Shown here: piece after piece, positions 7,781 through 19,218 of the stretch
Layout: each line of letters starts with the position of its first letter
Position numbering within the stretch: the first letter of the stretch is position 1
Origin: Lentisphaeria bacterium
GTDB lineage: Bacteria; Verrucomicrobiota; Lentisphaeria; Victivallales; UBA1829
DNA length: 64,000 nt
Assembly (NCBI GenBank): GCA_017615635.1
Contig: JAFZZR010000002.1
Span: 1-64,000, forward strand
Direction of reading: 5' to 3'
The notes under the pieces: generated by a model
Database searches by the model: none
What the model was told of the DNA's origin: nothing
What the model saw: the letters and a program-made list of their open reading frames with translations, nothing else
Position numbers and translations under genes: made by a program

Positions 7781-10690
7781 ATGAACCTGAAAAAATCGAT
7801 TCTCGCAGGACTGCTCCTCTGTGCAGCAGGAGGGATGATCGCCGCCGCTGAAAACAAGCAGAGACAGGCACAATCCGCGCCGGAAACGGAGGTCTCCCTG
7901 ATCCGGAACCGCGATTTCTCCGAGATGGGCCTGAACGGCATACCGAAGTACTGGTCGTTCAGTTCGATCTCCGAGGTAAGAGCGGCGGACGATGCCGAGG
8001 GAGAATGTCTCGTCCTGACCTGCCTTCCGAACGGCAAGGTCGCGAACGCGGTGCAGCACGGGATCAAACTTGAGGCGAATAAGGATTATATCCTGACCGC
8101 ATACTGCAAAGGACCCGAGGGGAGTTTCTTCCGCGCGTATCTGGAGGCGAGCAAACCGACATGGCAGACCCGGTCGTCCGCGTGGCAGACATGCAACGGA
8201 AAATGGCAGAAGGTTTCATTCCTGATCAAATTCGAAGATTTTTCATCCGCGCCCTATCTGGTCCTCTCGGTGAAGGGAACCGGGGACGTATTCATCCGAG
8301 GCCTCGAACTCGCGGACGGATCTTTTCCCCTCAACGGGGATTTCACGAACGGAACGGAAAACTGGACGGTCCAAGGTGGCTCAATCATTCGTATCGGGGC
8401 GAACGGGGGAAATGTTCTGGAGCTGAACAGCGCCTCGAAACCGGCCAGTGCCGTGCAGACCGGGATCCCCGTCAAAAAGGGACAGTACTACGAATTGAGC
8501 TGGCGGGTCTGCGGCGGCACAGACAAGACCCACCGGGATTCCCAGAACGCCGTCTGGTTCCGCGTTTCCGCGATCATGGACGGCAAGCGTCTTTCCCCTG
8601 AAACATGGCAGGATTGCTTCAATGCGTGGCAGACGAAGTCGGTTCTTTTCGTCGCGCCCAAAAACGGAAATATCGACATCCTGCTGGAGGCGCAGTCTCC
8701 GTACTGCGTGGATTTTGACAAGATCAAACTGACGGCGGTGAAGCCGCCGGAGCCTCCGCTGGTCCTGCTGCCGAATCCGCCCTTCAATTTCCGGAACGGG
8801 GTCTATTCCTCCAACCGTCATGTGACGAAGGCAAAGTACACGATCCTCAACAACGTGGTCAAGGGTGTTGCGGCCTATGAAATCAGCTTCAACGGCGGCC
8901 GGTTCCGGATCCCCGTGGAACCGTCTGCGACCTTCGAGCTGGATCTTCCTTCGAAGCCGGGCTCGTATCCGATCCGGACGGATGCCGTGGATGCCGGAGG
9001 CAAGGTCCTTGCTTCGGTCACGCTCCCGCTCGAAGTGAATCCGCCGGCCGCCCGGGAAGTCTCGTTCCGCGAAGACCACGTCATGCTGATCGACGGGAAG
9101 CCGTTCTTCCCCCTGGGCGTCTGGTCCGTGGGCGGCGGTAAGAGCAATCAGGAAAAGGCGAAACGGATCGCCGAGGCGGGATTCAATATCGCGATGGCCG
9201 GATCCGCCGGCGCCGACAGGATCGACGATTATGCCGAACACGGCATGATGGTCATGCTTTCCGTGCTGGAGAAACTGCCTCAATTTAAGGATGCGGAGCA
9301 TTTTGCCAGATGGGATATGAAATACCGCAAAACGCTGCAGAAGTATCAGGCACATCCCTCTCTGGTCGCCTATTTCTCCATCGATGAACCCGCATGGATC
9401 GGCGCATCGAGCAAAGATATTCAGGCCGCCTGCGAATATATCCGGAAGATCGATCCGTATCGGCCGATCATGCTCAACGAGGCGCCCCGCGGCGAGATCC
9501 CGGCGATCCGTCATTTTGCCGTTGCCGCGGATGTCTACGGCGTGGATATCTACCCCGTACCGGAACCCAATCCGCATTCCGGGCTCGACGATAAATACAT
9601 GACCTGCGTCGGGAAATACGTCGACCGGAGCCGCGAGGTCGTCTACGATCGGAAACCGATCTGGATGACCCTTCAGGCGTTCGCCTGGAACAGACTCACG
9701 CGAAGCGGCAAGGAACAGCCGAACCATCCGACGGAGCACCAGAACCGGTTCATGGCCTACAACGCCATTGCCCACGGCGCCACCGGTCTTTTCTGGTGGG
9801 GCATCTGCCGCGGCAAGGAGGAAAACTGGGATTTCGTCGTGGAGCTCGGCAAAACCGTTTGGGAATTGAGAAAAATGAGCGCGATCCTCGTCGCGGAGAC
9901 CGTACGGCCCGCGGCCATGAAGTCTTCTGTGCCGGAAGTGAATATCCTGCACAAAAAACTGGACGGCACCGACTGGTTTATCGCCGTCAACGAAAGCAAT
10001 AAGGATGTGACGGCTGAACTCAGAGGCGCGGGAGACAAACCGCTCAACGTCTTCTTCGAAAACCGCAAAGTCGATCCCGCCGCCGGCGTTTTCCAGGATT
10101 CTTTCAAGGCGTATGACGTCCATATCTACAGCGCGGCGGAGAAATTGCCGCCTATGCTGGAAATACCGGAAACGCACCGCGTCACGCCGCGCCTCGATCT
10201 TCCCGAAGACTACCGGCACACCAACTGGATCTGGTATCCGGGAAAAAACAAAACCCTCTGGCACAAAACGTGGTTCAAGCGGGAAATCACGCTGGACTCA
10301 CAGCCGCAGAAGGCTCTTTTCTTCTGCGCCGGAGATGATTGCTTTCAGCTCTTTGTCAACAATCAGCTGGTCATGGAAGGATTCACCTGGAATCAACTCC
10401 GATTCCGCGACCTGGCGCCGTTTTTCAAACCCGGCAAAAACACGATCCTCATCAAGGCCGCGGATGGCGGCGCCATTCCCTGCGGTCTGCTTTACGCCGG
10501 GATCATCACGGAAAAGAACGGGAACGTGATCAAGGTCATGGCCGATTCCGAAACAATGGCTTCCGAGGACGGCAAGAACTGGGTTCCCGCAGAGGTGATC
10601 TGCAAATTCGGAACCAGTCCCTGGGGCACCATGGGCAATCCGGAACCCGTCAACGTGGAAGAACTCGGGACGGAAGAATTTCCATTCTGA
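7781..10690 (+). CDS. secreted multidomain glycoside hydrolase-like protein (GH-A barrel with CBM-like domains)
   Basis: A 969-residue protein. The start is the ATG at 7781 behind GGAGG (7771-7775). A Sec signal peptide (1-23) precedes two CenC-like jelly-roll regions (about 28-175 and 180-325) and an Ig-like linker (about 330-410). A TIM-barrel domain follows (about 420-720). A C-terminal beta-sandwich (about 800-935) resembles the accessory domain of alpha-L-rhamnosidases. In the barrel, Glu536 in SIDEP is a good acid/base candidate. The region where a nucleophile would be expected reads TLQAFAW with Gln632. The lipoprotein gene at 39995-42133 is a paralogue with the same Gln. No GH family can be named with confidence. 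Confidence 0.72.
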   Translation: MNLKKSILAGLLLCAAGGMIAAAENKQRQAQSAPETEVSLIRNRDFSEMGLNGIPKYWSFSSISEVRAADDAEGECLVLTCLPNGKVANAVQHGIKLEANKDYILTAYCKGPEGSFFRAYLEASKPTWQTRSSAWQTCNGKWQKVSFLIKFEDFSSAPYLVLSVKGTGDVFIRGLELADGSFPLNGDFTNGTENWTVQGGSIIRIGANGGNVLELNSASKPASAVQTGIPVKKGQYYELSWRVCGGTDKTHRDSQNAVWFRVSAIMDGKRLSPETWQDCFNAWQTKSVLFVAPKNGNIDILLEAQSPYCVDFDKIKLTAVKPPEPPLVLLPNPPFNFRNGVYSSNRHVTKAKYTILNNVVKGVAAYEISFNGGRFRIPVEPSATFELDLPSKPGSYPIRTDAVDAGGKVLASVTLPLEVNPPAAREVSFREDHVMLIDGKPFFPLGVWSVGGGKSNQEKAKRIAEAGFNIAMAGSAGADRIDDYAEHGMMVMLSVLEKLPQFKDAEHFARWDMKYRKTLQKYQAHPSLVAYFSIDEPAWIGASSKDIQAACEYIRKIDPYRPIMLNEAPRGEIPAIRHFAVAADVYGVDIYPVPEPNPHSGLDDKYMTCVGKYVDRSREVVYDRKPIWMTLQAFAWNRLTRSGKEQPNHPTEHQNRFMAYNAIAHGATGLFWWGICRGKEENWDFVVELGKTVWELRKMSAILVAETVRPAAMKSSVPEVNILHKKLDGTDWFIAVNESNKDVTAELRGAGDKPLNVFFENRKVDPAAGVFQDSFKAYDVHIYSAAEKLPPMLEIPETHRVTPRLDLPEDYRHTNWIWYPGKNKTLWHKTWFKREITLDSQPQKALFFCAGDDCFQLFVNNQLVMEGFTWNQLRFRDLAPFFKPGKNTILIKAADGGAIPCGLLYAGIITEKNGNVIKVMADSETMASEDGKNWVPAEVICKFGTSPWGTMGNPEPVNVEELGTEEFPF

Positions 10691-10769
10691 AAACGGAGAG
10701 AAAAAAACTCAACCTTGCAATTTTTTGATTTTACATAGACAAACACAAAAACACAGGAGGAAAGGAACC

Positions 10770-11528
10770 ATGAGTAAAAAGCGTTTTACCCTGATCGAAT
10801 TGCTGGTCGTGATCGCCATCATCGCCGTTTTAGCCGGAATGCTTCTCCCCGCGCTGAGCGATGTGAAGATGACAGCCCGGAGTTCACAATGCATCAGCCA
10901 GGAGAAGCAGATTCTCCTCTGCCTGCTCAATTACTCCGACAGCAACAACGGCTGGGGGCCCGTGGTAAAATACTCCGGCGGATACACCCGGTGGCCGGCC
11001 GTGATGTTTGTCGGCGGATATCTCACGGCTTTGGAACTTTACATCTGCCCGGAGGCTGCGCTGTACGATAAAGCGCAATACGTTTTTCATGCAAGAGGCT
11101 TGACTCCTGCGCAGCTGCTGACGGATTCGGGGAAAACGTATTTCAACTATACGCACTACTCCCTGAATAAGTTTTTCATCGGATCGACGGATTCCGCCGA
11201 CAGTGATCTGCGGACCATGAGCAAAGCATTTATGCCAAGCTCGAAAATCCTGGCCGCCGACAGCTGCGGTTCACCTTGTACTGTAGTCAACTACGGTGCC
11301 ACCCCGGTTTCGGAACGGCGCGGGCTCAGTTCCGGGTTTTTTTCAACATCTGCGGCTTTGAAGGAAGTCCAGCCCTTCATTCCTCTCCGGCACAAGAAAG
11401 CGGGAAACGTTACCTGGCTTGACGGGCACGTGACCACGGAAAAGGATGCGTGGCAGATCTATCAGGCACACACGAGTCCGGCAAAGAAGTATCACTGGGA
11501 TCCGCAAGTCAGCAATCCGAACAAGTAA
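10770..11528 (+). CDS. prepilin-type H-x9-DG family protein (P3)
   Basis: A 252-residue pseudopilin. AGGAGG at 10755-10760 fixes the start at 10770 rather than 10725. Arg precedes FTLIELL. The exact H-x9-DG motif is at RHKKAGNVTWLDGHV near the C-terminus. A possible weak promoter (TTGCAA near 10714) lies upstream. A GH42-like gene starts 18 bp after the stop, so co-transcription is very likely. Confidence 0.9.
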   Translation: MSKKRFTLIELLVVIAIIAVLAGMLLPALSDVKMTARSSQCISQEKQILLCLLNYSDSNNGWGPVVKYSGGYTRWPAVMFVGGYLTALELYICPEAALYDKAQYVFHARGLTPAQLLTDSGKTYFNYTHYSLNKFFIGSTDSADSDLRTMSKAFMPSSKILAADSCGSPCTVVNYGATPVSERRGLSSGFFSTSAALKEVQPFIPLRHKKAGNVTWLDGHVTTEKDAWQIYQAHTSPAKKYHWDPQVSNPNK

Positions 11529-11546
11529 CATCCGGAGGATGTCCGC

Positions 11547-14500
11547 ATGAAAAAAATGATTCTTCTGATCCCCGCAATGCTTGCGGTCTCCGCTCTGTCC
11601 GCGGAAACGATTCCGCTGTCCGAATGGAACCTTCCGGAAACCTCAAAGAAGACCAATACCGCCATCGAGGCCGTTTTCGGCGGGGAGAAATACGGAACAC
11701 TGTTCTGGGGTCCGTTCCGAAAGGCCGGCAATGCAAAGATCTGGCAGCTCACGGTGAAGCTGAACGGCTCGGGGGAGATCCAGGGCTCCCTGGGCTGCTA
11801 CAGCGAGGACAAAAAACGGTTTCTCACGAGGCATCCCTTTTCGTTCGAAACGAAAACGGTCCATGCGAGGGAGAAGAGCCGGGATCTGACCTGGTATCTC
11901 ACGCTGCCGAAAGATGCGGGCGCCGTCGGCTGGATCCGGCCGGTGCTCCGGATCGTTTCCGGAAAATTCACCATACATCAAATACAAATCGAGGAATTGG
12001 ATCAGATGCCGCCAAGAAAAAATTATCTTGACACGACCTGCCGGATGCCGGGGGAAGTCCTTCCGGATTACACCGAACCCAACCTGTTTGCCGGATTCAA
12101 GGGCCGGGATGGAGGTGAGCCCCTGGGGATCCAGCGGGAACTGAAGCTCGCTCTTGCGGAAAACGCGTCCAGCGTCTCGCTTGTTTCGGATCCGATCCGG
12201 GTGGAGCCCGGGGATAAATACATTCTGACGGGACTGTATCACAGCGCCGATCTTCATTTCGGGAATGCGGGCGGACTGGCCGTCCTGACCGAAGAAAAGG
12301 CGAAAAACTGGACCGGAGATCTGGAAGCGTTCCGTCCGTACAGTCCTCTTGCCGTGACGGAACTGGTCAACCGCAGGGAAGGCGAATGGGCGCGCAGGAC
12401 TATTCAGTATCAGGTCCCGGAAGGCGTGAAAAGCGTCCGGATCGGCGTCTTTCTGCGCGGTGATCCGGCCTCGGTCCGCTGGCGGAGCCTCTATTTCGGA
12501 CTGGGTCCGTGGCAGCAGGACACACGCTCGCAGGATTTCGATCTCTCCTGGCACTACGAAAAGAACACGGAGCCGCTGCCGGAGGAGGAAGTCAATGCCG
12601 TTCTGGCATCCCGTCCCGAGGCCTCGGCGGAGATATTGCCGGGCAACTCCCCGCGGGTACTGCTGAACGGGAACAAAGAGATACCGGTCATCTATTTCGG
12701 AGACGCCATCGATGCGGCGAGGAACAAGACGGCGGCGTTTCAGGAGGCGGGGATCGACCTGCAGATCATCCCCATTTTCCGGAAAGGGTATTACTGGACG
12801 GGATACCGGCAATACAATTTTGAGGCGATCGACCGGACCATCATGGAAAACATCCGGCGCAATCCGAGGGGAAATTTCATCATCGGGATCAGTGTCACGC
12901 CCTATCCGAGCTGGGCGGAAGAGTTTCCCGGCGAAACGGCCGTCAACCGCGTCGGGGCGCAGCAGACCAGCCGGGACGGACGGAAGAATCTGCCGTGCTA
13001 CTACAGCCGGGTATATCAGGAGCAGGTGCTGGAGTACATCCGTCAGGCGATCGAGCACATGCGTCAGCAGCCCTATTTCAAGGCCATTGCCGGATTCCAT
13101 ATCATCGGCAACGAGGACGGCCAGTTCTATTATCAGGTCAAGTACGGCCGGTATATGGATGAAGCCTATTCCCCCGCCGCGCGGGAACCCTTCCGCGCCT
13201 TCCTCCGGAAAAAATACGGAAACGATCCCGAAGCCCTGAAAAAATCCTGGAAACGGGAGGACGTCACCTTCGAGAACGCCGAACCGCCGCGCACGCCCCG
13301 TCCCCTGGACACCTTCTTCTGGGACCGCTCGGCGGATATGGCCTACTGGGATGTTTCCATCTTCATGAACGAAGCCATGGGCGAGTTCGCCGAGGCCATG
13401 TGCCAAGCAGCCAAGGAGGCCGCGGGCAAAAAGGTCATCGCTGTCATGTGGTGGGGACGCGGAGGCGAACAGTTCGTGCAGCCTCATTTCGCCCAGACTC
13501 ACGTGATCCTGCCGGCCGCAGGCATGGACCTGATGGGCGGTCAGCCCGGATATTTCGGAGAACGGAACAACGGCCTGACCAGCTACTATCCGTGGATTCC
13601 CGACTCCCTGCGCCTCCACGGCAAGATCCCCATGATCGAGGCCGATTTCCGGACCTGGACGACCGTATACAAATCCCTTCAGCAGGACAGCCATGTCGTC
13701 CGCTACTGGACGCCGGATTCGTTCCGGAACGCTCTGCTCCGGGAGGCCGGACGGCTCTTCAGCGTGGGCGGCGGGCTCTGGTTCTACGATATGACCGCCG
13801 GATGGTTCGACGATCCGAAGCTGATGGAGTCCGCGGCTCTTGTCAAGCGGATCGCCGCGAAGCTGGAGAAGAACGATACGCCCTTCTCCCCCGCGGAGAT
13901 CGTCTTTGTCGCCGATGAAGACAATTTCCTGGCGACCACGGAACAGCTTCACTGCTGGAACGGGCCGAACTTCCATTCCGTGCGCAAGACCCAGCGGGCC
14001 ATGATGCGGTCCGGCCTGAAATACGACTTTCTGTATCTTTCCGACCTCATTGCGCAGGAATCGACCCATTACAAGGTCTTCTGCTTCCTCAATCTGTATC
14101 ATGTCACGCCCGAAATCGAGGCCTGGCTGGACACCCTCCGCCGGGACGGCAGAACGCTGGTCTTCGTATACGCCCCGGGATACAGCACCGACAAAGGTCT
14201 GGACGTTGACAACATCAGCCGGATCACCGGGATCCGGACCGAAAAGATCGAAGCCGGGTCTCAGAAGTCCGTCTTTGTCGATTCTCCCTGCACCCAGGGC
14301 CTTGCCGGAAAAAACGCCGGACTCGAAAATGCTCTGGGCCTGGTCCGGTTCCGTATCGATGATCCCGATGCCGTGCCGATCTGCACGTACACGGATGGCA
14401 GCGGGGTTTCCGGAGCCATGAAAAAATTCCCGGATTACACTGTTATTTATCTGGCTCTGCCTTCGCCGTTCACTCCGGCATTTCTCTCGCGGCTCGCCGG

Positions 14501-14729
14501 TTACGCCGGGATCCCGGTGTTCAACCGGACGCCCGGAGATATGTTCGTGCACCGGCGGGACGACCTCATGGTGCTTCACGGTGTGGAGGCGAATACCAAC
14601 ATTCTCTGCCCGCCGCAAGGCAAAAAACTCTACGATATGACGACCGGCGAAGAGCTTCCCGCGAACAGCGATTCGACGGTCGAAATCACTCTTTCACCCG
14701 GTGAAACCCGTATTTTGGAGTGCCGCTGA
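11547..14729 (+). CDS. secreted GH42-like beta-galactosidase-type protein
   Basis: A 1060-residue paralogue of the 878-3748 protein. A Sec signal peptide (1-19) is followed by two beta-sandwich regions (about 20-150 and 165-335). A clan GH-A barrel (about 375-790), a Rossmann-like trimerisation region (about 800-960) and a short C-terminal domain complete it. Both predicted catalytic carboxylates are present: Glu523 in GNEDGQF (acid/base position) and Glu698 in MIEADFR (nucleophile position). It probably cleaves a terminal galactoside outside the cytoplasm, but GH42 membership is judged by eye and the substrate is open. Its stop codon is followed at once by a relic of a GH110 gene start. Confidence 0.78.
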   Translation: MKKMILLIPAMLAVSALSAETIPLSEWNLPETSKKTNTAIEAVFGGEKYGTLFWGPFRKAGNAKIWQLTVKLNGSGEIQGSLGCYSEDKKRFLTRHPFSFETKTVHAREKSRDLTWYLTLPKDAGAVGWIRPVLRIVSGKFTIHQIQIEELDQMPPRKNYLDTTCRMPGEVLPDYTEPNLFAGFKGRDGGEPLGIQRELKLALAENASSVSLVSDPIRVEPGDKYILTGLYHSADLHFGNAGGLAVLTEEKAKNWTGDLEAFRPYSPLAVTELVNRREGEWARRTIQYQVPEGVKSVRIGVFLRGDPASVRWRSLYFGLGPWQQDTRSQDFDLSWHYEKNTEPLPEEEVNAVLASRPEASAEILPGNSPRVLLNGNKEIPVIYFGDAIDAARNKTAAFQEAGIDLQIIPIFRKGYYWTGYRQYNFEAIDRTIMENIRRNPRGNFIIGISVTPYPSWAEEFPGETAVNRVGAQQTSRDGRKNLPCYYSRVYQEQVLEYIRQAIEHMRQQPYFKAIAGFHIIGNEDGQFYYQVKYGRYMDEAYSPAAREPFRAFLRKKYGNDPEALKKSWKREDVTFENAEPPRTPRPLDTFFWDRSADMAYWDVSIFMNEAMGEFAEAMCQAAKEAAGKKVIAVMWWGRGGEQFVQPHFAQTHVILPAAGMDLMGGQPGYFGERNNGLTSYYPWIPDSLRLHGKIPMIEADFRTWTTVYKSLQQDSHVVRYWTPDSFRNALLREAGRLFSVGGGLWFYDMTAGWFDDPKLMESAALVKRIAAKLEKNDTPFSPAEIVFVADEDNFLATTEQLHCWNGPNFHSVRKTQRAMMRSGLKYDFLYLSDLIAQESTHYKVFCFLNLYHVTPEIEAWLDTLRRDGRTLVFVYAPGYSTDKGLDVDNISRITGIRTEKIEAGSQKSVFVDSPCTQGLAGKNAGLENALGLVRFRIDDPDAVPICTYTDGSGVSGAMKKFPDYTVIYLALPSPFTPAFLSRLAGYAGIPVFNRTPGDMFVHRRDDLMVLHGVEANTNILCPPQGKKLYDMTTGEELPANSDSTVEITLSPGETRILECR

Positions 14730-14854
14730 CCATGATCTGCTTCACCGATTTTCAGTCTGGAGGCAACGCCTCGACCGCACCTGCACCGTTCTTCAAGTTT
14801 GAAAACGGATGGGAAAAGCCGCCGTGCGAAGAAAAGAAAGGTTCCGTTTCATGA
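14717..14854 (+). pseudogene. relic of a GH110 gene 5' end (RBS plus first ~20 codons)
   Basis: An open frame at 14732-14854 encodes 40 residues starting MICFTDFQSGGNASTAPAP. The intact GH110 gene at 19287 starts MTSFTDF and then has NASTALAP at the same place. Similarity extends upstream through the ribosome-binding site and stop-codon junction: GGAGT, 10 nt, then ATG in both, with the shared string GCTGACCATGA. After about 20 codons the match ends and the frame stops, overlapping the ATGATG of the next gene. It looks like the leftover start of a lost or recombined GH110 copy. It might still act as a coupling ORF for the next gene. Confidence 0.7.
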
Positions 14855-17800
14855 TGAAATCATTACGTCCGATTGCCGTATGTTTTGCCGCTGCGCTCAC
14901 GCTGGGCGCCGCCGAGATCCGGAATCCCGGTTTCGAACAGGGCCGGAAGTCTTTTGAGGGCGTAGGGGACTGGTGGTTTTCCACGGCGGATTCCTGCGAT
15001 TTCGACACGGAAACCGTTCATTCCGGGAAACGGGCCATCCGCCTTTCGGTAAACGATTCCACCAGCCAGAAAGCCAGTCAGCACTGGTCGCGCTACGCAT
15101 ACCTCACCGGACGGGTGAAAGACGTCAGGCCGGACACCATCTACACGATCCGCTGTTTTGTCAGGACGGATATGACGGCGGGCCAGGCGGGTATTGCCGT
15201 CTGCCTGCTGAAAGAGAAGATGACCATGCCGGACCGGATCCCGGTGAAATTCCTCCCCGTCCGGAAGACCGTGGACTGGACGGAGCTGGTTTACAGCTTC
15301 AAGACGGGGAAGGATACTACGGGCATAGCCCTCTATTGCGCCGTGGAAAACTTCACCGGCAGCGCCTGGTTCGATGATTTCAGCATCCGCGAGGGGATCG
15401 ACATTCCGGCGGTCCCGGAGTCGTCGGACTGGGATCAGGCGCTTGTCCTGAATGAGTTTATCCTGATCGGAGACGCCGCGCTCGAGAGAAAGCAGCCGAA
15501 GGCACAGACGGAGATCCGCCTTCTCTCCTGCGGGGACAAGCTGATGATCTGCGGCACCTGTTTCGAGCCCGACATGAAAAATCTGAAAGCCTCTGTATCC
15601 GGGCACGATGATCGGGGAGATGTCTGCAAAGACGATTGTGTGGAGCTGTTCCTCGATGCCCAGCGCAGCCGGTCGTCGTATTATCATCTCATTTTCAACG
15701 CAAACGGCGCATTGTACGATGCCTTCGGAAAAGACGCCTCGTGGAGTCCCCGCGATATTCAGCTGACGACGGCTAAAGAGTCGGACCGCTGGACCTTCGA
15801 ACTGATTCTTCCGTACACGGCCCTGGGCTACGGACAGGTGGAGGCCGCCCTCCCGGACAAACAGATGGCGCTCTCCGTATTCCGGAGTCGGAAGACCGTG
15901 TCGCCTTCGGAAGTTTCCGGCTGGCAGCCATGGTTCCAGCGATCCAATTTCCATGCGCCCATGCTGTTTCAGCCCATTCTGGCCGGTTCCGGAACGAAGG
16001 GGGAACAGGTGAATTCCATATATCGCGGGCATATGGGGAACTTCATGCGTCTTCCGCTGGCCTGGAAAGTACCGGATCCCCTGTATGAGGAACTGATGAC
16101 GGACGAACCCATGTTTCCGGAAACGGGCTCGATCCTCAATATCGGCTTCCGCGGATCCGATATCACGCCCAGGGAAACGGCCTTTGCTCTTCAGCATGGC
16201 ATGAGGAAACACTACGCGGAGACCAGCGCGCTCAAAAACGAGATGCGGAGCGTCTACAATATGATCACTCTTCATCGGGAGGACCGAGCGACCTGGGACC
16301 GGATACGGAAGTATGATCAGCGGATCGGGCTTATGCCGATGGTCCAGTGGGGCGGCGCATACTACGGATACGATTTCCGGTCCGATGCTCCGAAATTCAA
16401 GTTCTACTCGGGGGCATACTTTTATCCGGATTCCCGTGTGCGCGAGGGATTCGAAAAACATGTACTGGCGCTTTTCGAAAGCACGAAGGACGTAGTCGAT
16501 GAAATCACGCTGGGGCATGAAGGCCGTTACCTGTATTTTGCGCGGTACAATCAGGTCCGCGAAACCTACATGAAAAACGATCCGGCCGCCTGGAAAGCCA
16601 TGGAAGATCAGGCAAAGAAGGAGTTCGGACACGGCACGATCGGTTTCCCCGAATCGTACGAATCCGCCACACCGACGGAACGCATGGTCTACCAGAGATT
16701 CGTGTTTTCGGAATACAACAAGGGAATCCGGAAACTGGCTTCGGAACTCCGGAAGATCAAGCCCGGGATCCGGCTCATTTCGGAGCTTGACCCGGACGGC
16801 ATGAAGCCCTATTTTTACGAACAGATACCCGGAACATACGACTTCATCTGCCAGCAGATGCTCTGGGGGAACGGCGCTAACCGGCAGAGCGTCGCCTTCA
16901 ACTGCAAGTTCCTGGGGGATATTGCCGAAACGCCGGTCCGGGGCGGCCCCCACATCGAACACTACTTCGTCTCGCTGAACCCGGAGGAGACCAACGAGGT
17001 GATCTCCAGCGTGTTCCGCGTGGGCGGGGAATCTCTTCAACTGTGGCTCAACGACTGGTTCGGCAACACCCTGGGCGATTATTACGGTGCGCCCGAACGA
17101 TTCCACGAGATCCGCAGTCTCTGCAAACATATCGCCGCCATGCGCAAGCTCAAGTTCCCGGAACCGGACTCCGCCATCCTCTACTCCAATATCAATCAGA
17201 CGGCCAGCTGGGTGAAGGTCGGCGGGATCGGCGGCGGATATGAGGAGGCATTCACCGTCCTCGGACCGCGCGTTCGTTCCTGGTTCAAATTCATCAGCGA
17301 CACGCAGATGATGCTCGGACACATCGACTGCGCCCGGTTCAAGGTCCTGTATGATCCCGGTTCGCCGTATTTCGAGGATGACGCCTACCGGAAACTGGTT
17401 GAGTATGTGGAGAACGGAGGAACCCTTGTTGCGGCCGATCCGCGGAATTACTCGCTCCGGACCGACGGTTCGGCACGGGACACCTCGAAACTGCTCGGGG
17501 TGACGATTGGGGAAAAACCGGCGAGTCCGGCCGCGGGCGCAATAAAACTCCGGGAAAATCCGCAGTTCCCCGAACTCTCCGGAATCGCCGATGCCGCTGT
17601 CCTTCCCGCCAGCGGTGCGGCGAGCCTGATTCTGCAGCCCGGCACCGCGATCCTGGGCTCATATCCCGACGGCTCTCCCGCGATCGTCCTTAATAAATAT
17701 GGAAAGGGACAGGTCATCACCTTTGCGGCTTCGCCGTTCACCGGCACCCTCTTCAGTTCCGCCCCCTGGTGGAAATTCTTCCGTGCCCTCCAGCAGGATC

Positions 17801-18426
17801 TGGGCTGTGCGGTGGACCGCGATATCTGGCGGTTCCGTTTCCCCCGGGCGGCGGCGCCTCCGCCTCCGCAGGTCCCGGACGGCATGAACTGTCTCACAGG
17901 GAACTCCTGGTACTATGAGTGCGATGTGCCTGTGGAAGGGCCGAATGTCGCGATTCCCTATGCCGTTTCCTACGAAAACGAGCCTGACCTCATTCCGGAT
18001 AATGACCGGAAAGATAAGCTCTTCAATCGGAAACAGTCCATGAACGCCAGAATCGCCGCAAACCTTAAGGACGGTATCCTCCCCTGGGTTGTGGCCTGGA
18101 AGAAGAGCGGCGAGACCGCTGTGAAACTGGAGTTCGCGAGAGATGTTTCCGTCCGGAAAGTCCGGCTCTGGGCAAGCGGCGACATCCCGGAAATCGAATT
18201 CGGCCGGCTCGTCTCGGGCACATACCGGAAACTGGGCTCGGCTTTGGCTCCCGTTTCGGAAAAAGGCGATGTCCGGGAGATCGTGATCGACATTCCGCCC
18301 GCCTCCGGCAGAGACTTCATCCTGAAGTTCCGGAAGACAACGGGAGAGCCCTTTTATCTCGCCGAGCTGGAACTCTGGGGCGATACGGAAATCCAACGTA
18401 CGGTGCAAGCCGATTCGAAACCATAA
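14851..18426 (+). CDS. secreted GH42-like multidomain protein with CBM9-type domain
   Basis: A 1191-residue protein. The signal peptide (1-20) starts at the MM of 14851/14854, after an AAAGAAAGG ribosome-binding site. Domains in order: a CenC-like region (about 22-180), a CBM9/DOMON-like domain (about 195-385), and a GH-A barrel (about 440-790). A glutamine-amidotransferase-like region (about 800-960; [17 protein letters not shown]) and a C-terminal discoidin-like sandwich (about 1040-1180) follow. Glu557 in GHEGRYLY and Glu703 in PHIEHYF are plausible catalytic residues. The frame overlaps the GH110 relic by 4 nt. It is the second enzyme of the P3 cluster. Substrate unknown. Confidence 0.72.
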   Translation: MMKSLRPIAVCFAAALTLGAAEIRNPGFEQGRKSFEGVGDWWFSTADSCDFDTETVHSGKRAIRLSVNDSTSQKASQHWSRYAYLTGRVKDVRPDTIYTIRCFVRTDMTAGQAGIAVCLLKEKMTMPDRIPVKFLPVRKTVDWTELVYSFKTGKDTTGIALYCAVENFTGSAWFDDFSIREGIDIPAVPESSDWDQALVLNEFILIGDAALERKQPKAQTEIRLLSCGDKLMICGTCFEPDMKNLKASVSGHDDRGDVCKDDCVELFLDAQRSRSSYYHLIFNANGALYDAFGKDASWSPRDIQLTTAKESDRWTFELILPYTALGYGQVEAALPDKQMALSVFRSRKTVSPSEVSGWQPWFQRSNFHAPMLFQPILAGSGTKGEQVNSIYRGHMGNFMRLPLAWKVPDPLYEELMTDEPMFPETGSILNIGFRGSDITPRETAFALQHGMRKHYAETSALKNEMRSVYNMITLHREDRATWDRIRKYDQRIGLMPMVQWGGAYYGYDFRSDAPKFKFYSGAYFYPDSRVREGFEKHVLALFESTKDVVDEITLGHEGRYLYFARYNQVRETYMKNDPAAWKAMEDQAKKEFGHGTIGFPESYESATPTERMVYQRFVFSEYNKGIRKLASELRKIKPGIRLISELDPDGMKPYFYEQIPGTYDFICQQMLWGNGANRQSVAFNCKFLGDIAETPVRGGPHIEHYFVSLNPEETNEVISSVFRVGGESLQLWLNDWFGNTLGDYYGAPERFHEIRSLCKHIAAMRKLKFPEPDSAILYSNINQTASWVKVGGIGGGYEEAFTVLGPRVRSWFKFISDTQMMLGHIDCARFKVLYDPGSPYFEDDAYRKLVEYVENGGTLVAADPRNYSLRTDGSARDTSKLLGVTIGEKPASPAAGAIKLRENPQFPELSGIADAAVLPASGAASLILQPGTAILGSYPDGSPAIVLNKYGKGQVITFAASPFTGTLFSSAPWWKFFRALQQDLGCAVDRDIWRFRFPRAAAPPPPQVPDGMNCLTGNSWYYECDVPVEGPNVAIPYAVSYENEPDLIPDNDRKDKLFNRKQSMNARIAANLKDGILPWVVAWKKSGETAVKLEFARDVSVRKVRLWASGDIPEIEFGRLVSGTYRKLGSALAPVSEKGDVREIVIDIPPASGRDFILKFRKTTGEPFYLAELELWGDTEIQRTVQADSKP

Positions 18427-18448
18427 TTACAACAGAAAGACGGAAATC

Positions 18449-19180
18449 ATGAAAACGAAAGAAACACGTTTTACCCTCATTGAACTGCTGGTCGTCATTG
18501 CCATCATCGCGATCCTGGCGGGCATGCTGCTGCCTGCACTGAGCAAGGCCAAGGGATCGGCAAACATCATTCAGTGCGTCAACAATGAAAGACAGCTCGG
18601 GCTGGGCGTTTTTGCGTATCTGGATGCCAACAACGACTTCTATTTCCCGTTTAACATGATGAAGGAATCCTGGGGCTACGGCCTGGTCAACAGACACAGC
18701 GATGTCTGGCTCGGCCAGAAAAGGGACAGCATGAACCTGATCGATTATTCCGTCTGTTTCTGCCCGGCCTCCAAAGCCTCCATGGCCGAATGGCAGGCAA
18801 CATCCACCTTTTATACGGATTACGGCTACAACTACAGCATCCTCTCCATGAAAAAGAAAACCTGTCCGCTGGAAAGACTTACGCACTGCACTAAACCATC
18901 TGCCCAGTATGTGTTCATGGATTCCAGAAAAACGGTCGCGGAAGAAGACGGCAAATCGAAGGTATACGCTAAATCGGGAGGCTCGGACACGAACTTCGCG
19001 GGGATCCCCGATGCCATCCGCCACGGCGGAAAGGTAAATATCCTTCATGCGGACGGGCATGTGGAATCGACGCCGGTCCGGGACCGGGCGGATCCATACT
19101 CGACTCTGGGAATGGGGGACGACTATAAGCGGATCAGTTCGAACTGGTCCTGGAACCGTTTCTACAACTGCAGCAAATGA
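18449..19180 (+). CDS. prepilin-type H-x9-DG family protein (P4)
   Basis: A 243-residue pseudopilin, 22 bp downstream of the preceding enzyme gene. [11 protein letters not shown] gives Arg before the presumed cleavage site. It has an exact H-x9-DG motif ([16 protein letters not shown]). It could close the P3 cluster or open the GH110 cluster; the short gap upstream argues for co-transcription with the former. Confidence 0.9.
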   Translation: MKTKETRFTLIELLVVIAIIAILAGMLLPALSKAKGSANIIQCVNNERQLGLGVFAYLDANNDFYFPFNMMKESWGYGLVNRHSDVWLGQKRDSMNLIDYSVCFCPASKASMAEWQATSTFYTDYGYNYSILSMKKKTCPLERLTHCTKPSAQYVFMDSRKTVAEEDGKSKVYAKSGGSDTNFAGIPDAIRHGGKVNILHADGHVESTPVRDRADPYSTLGMGDDYKRISSNWSWNRFYNCSK

Positions 19181-19218
19181 TGATAAAGAGTAATAAAACA
19201 TCAATGGAGATGATTATC

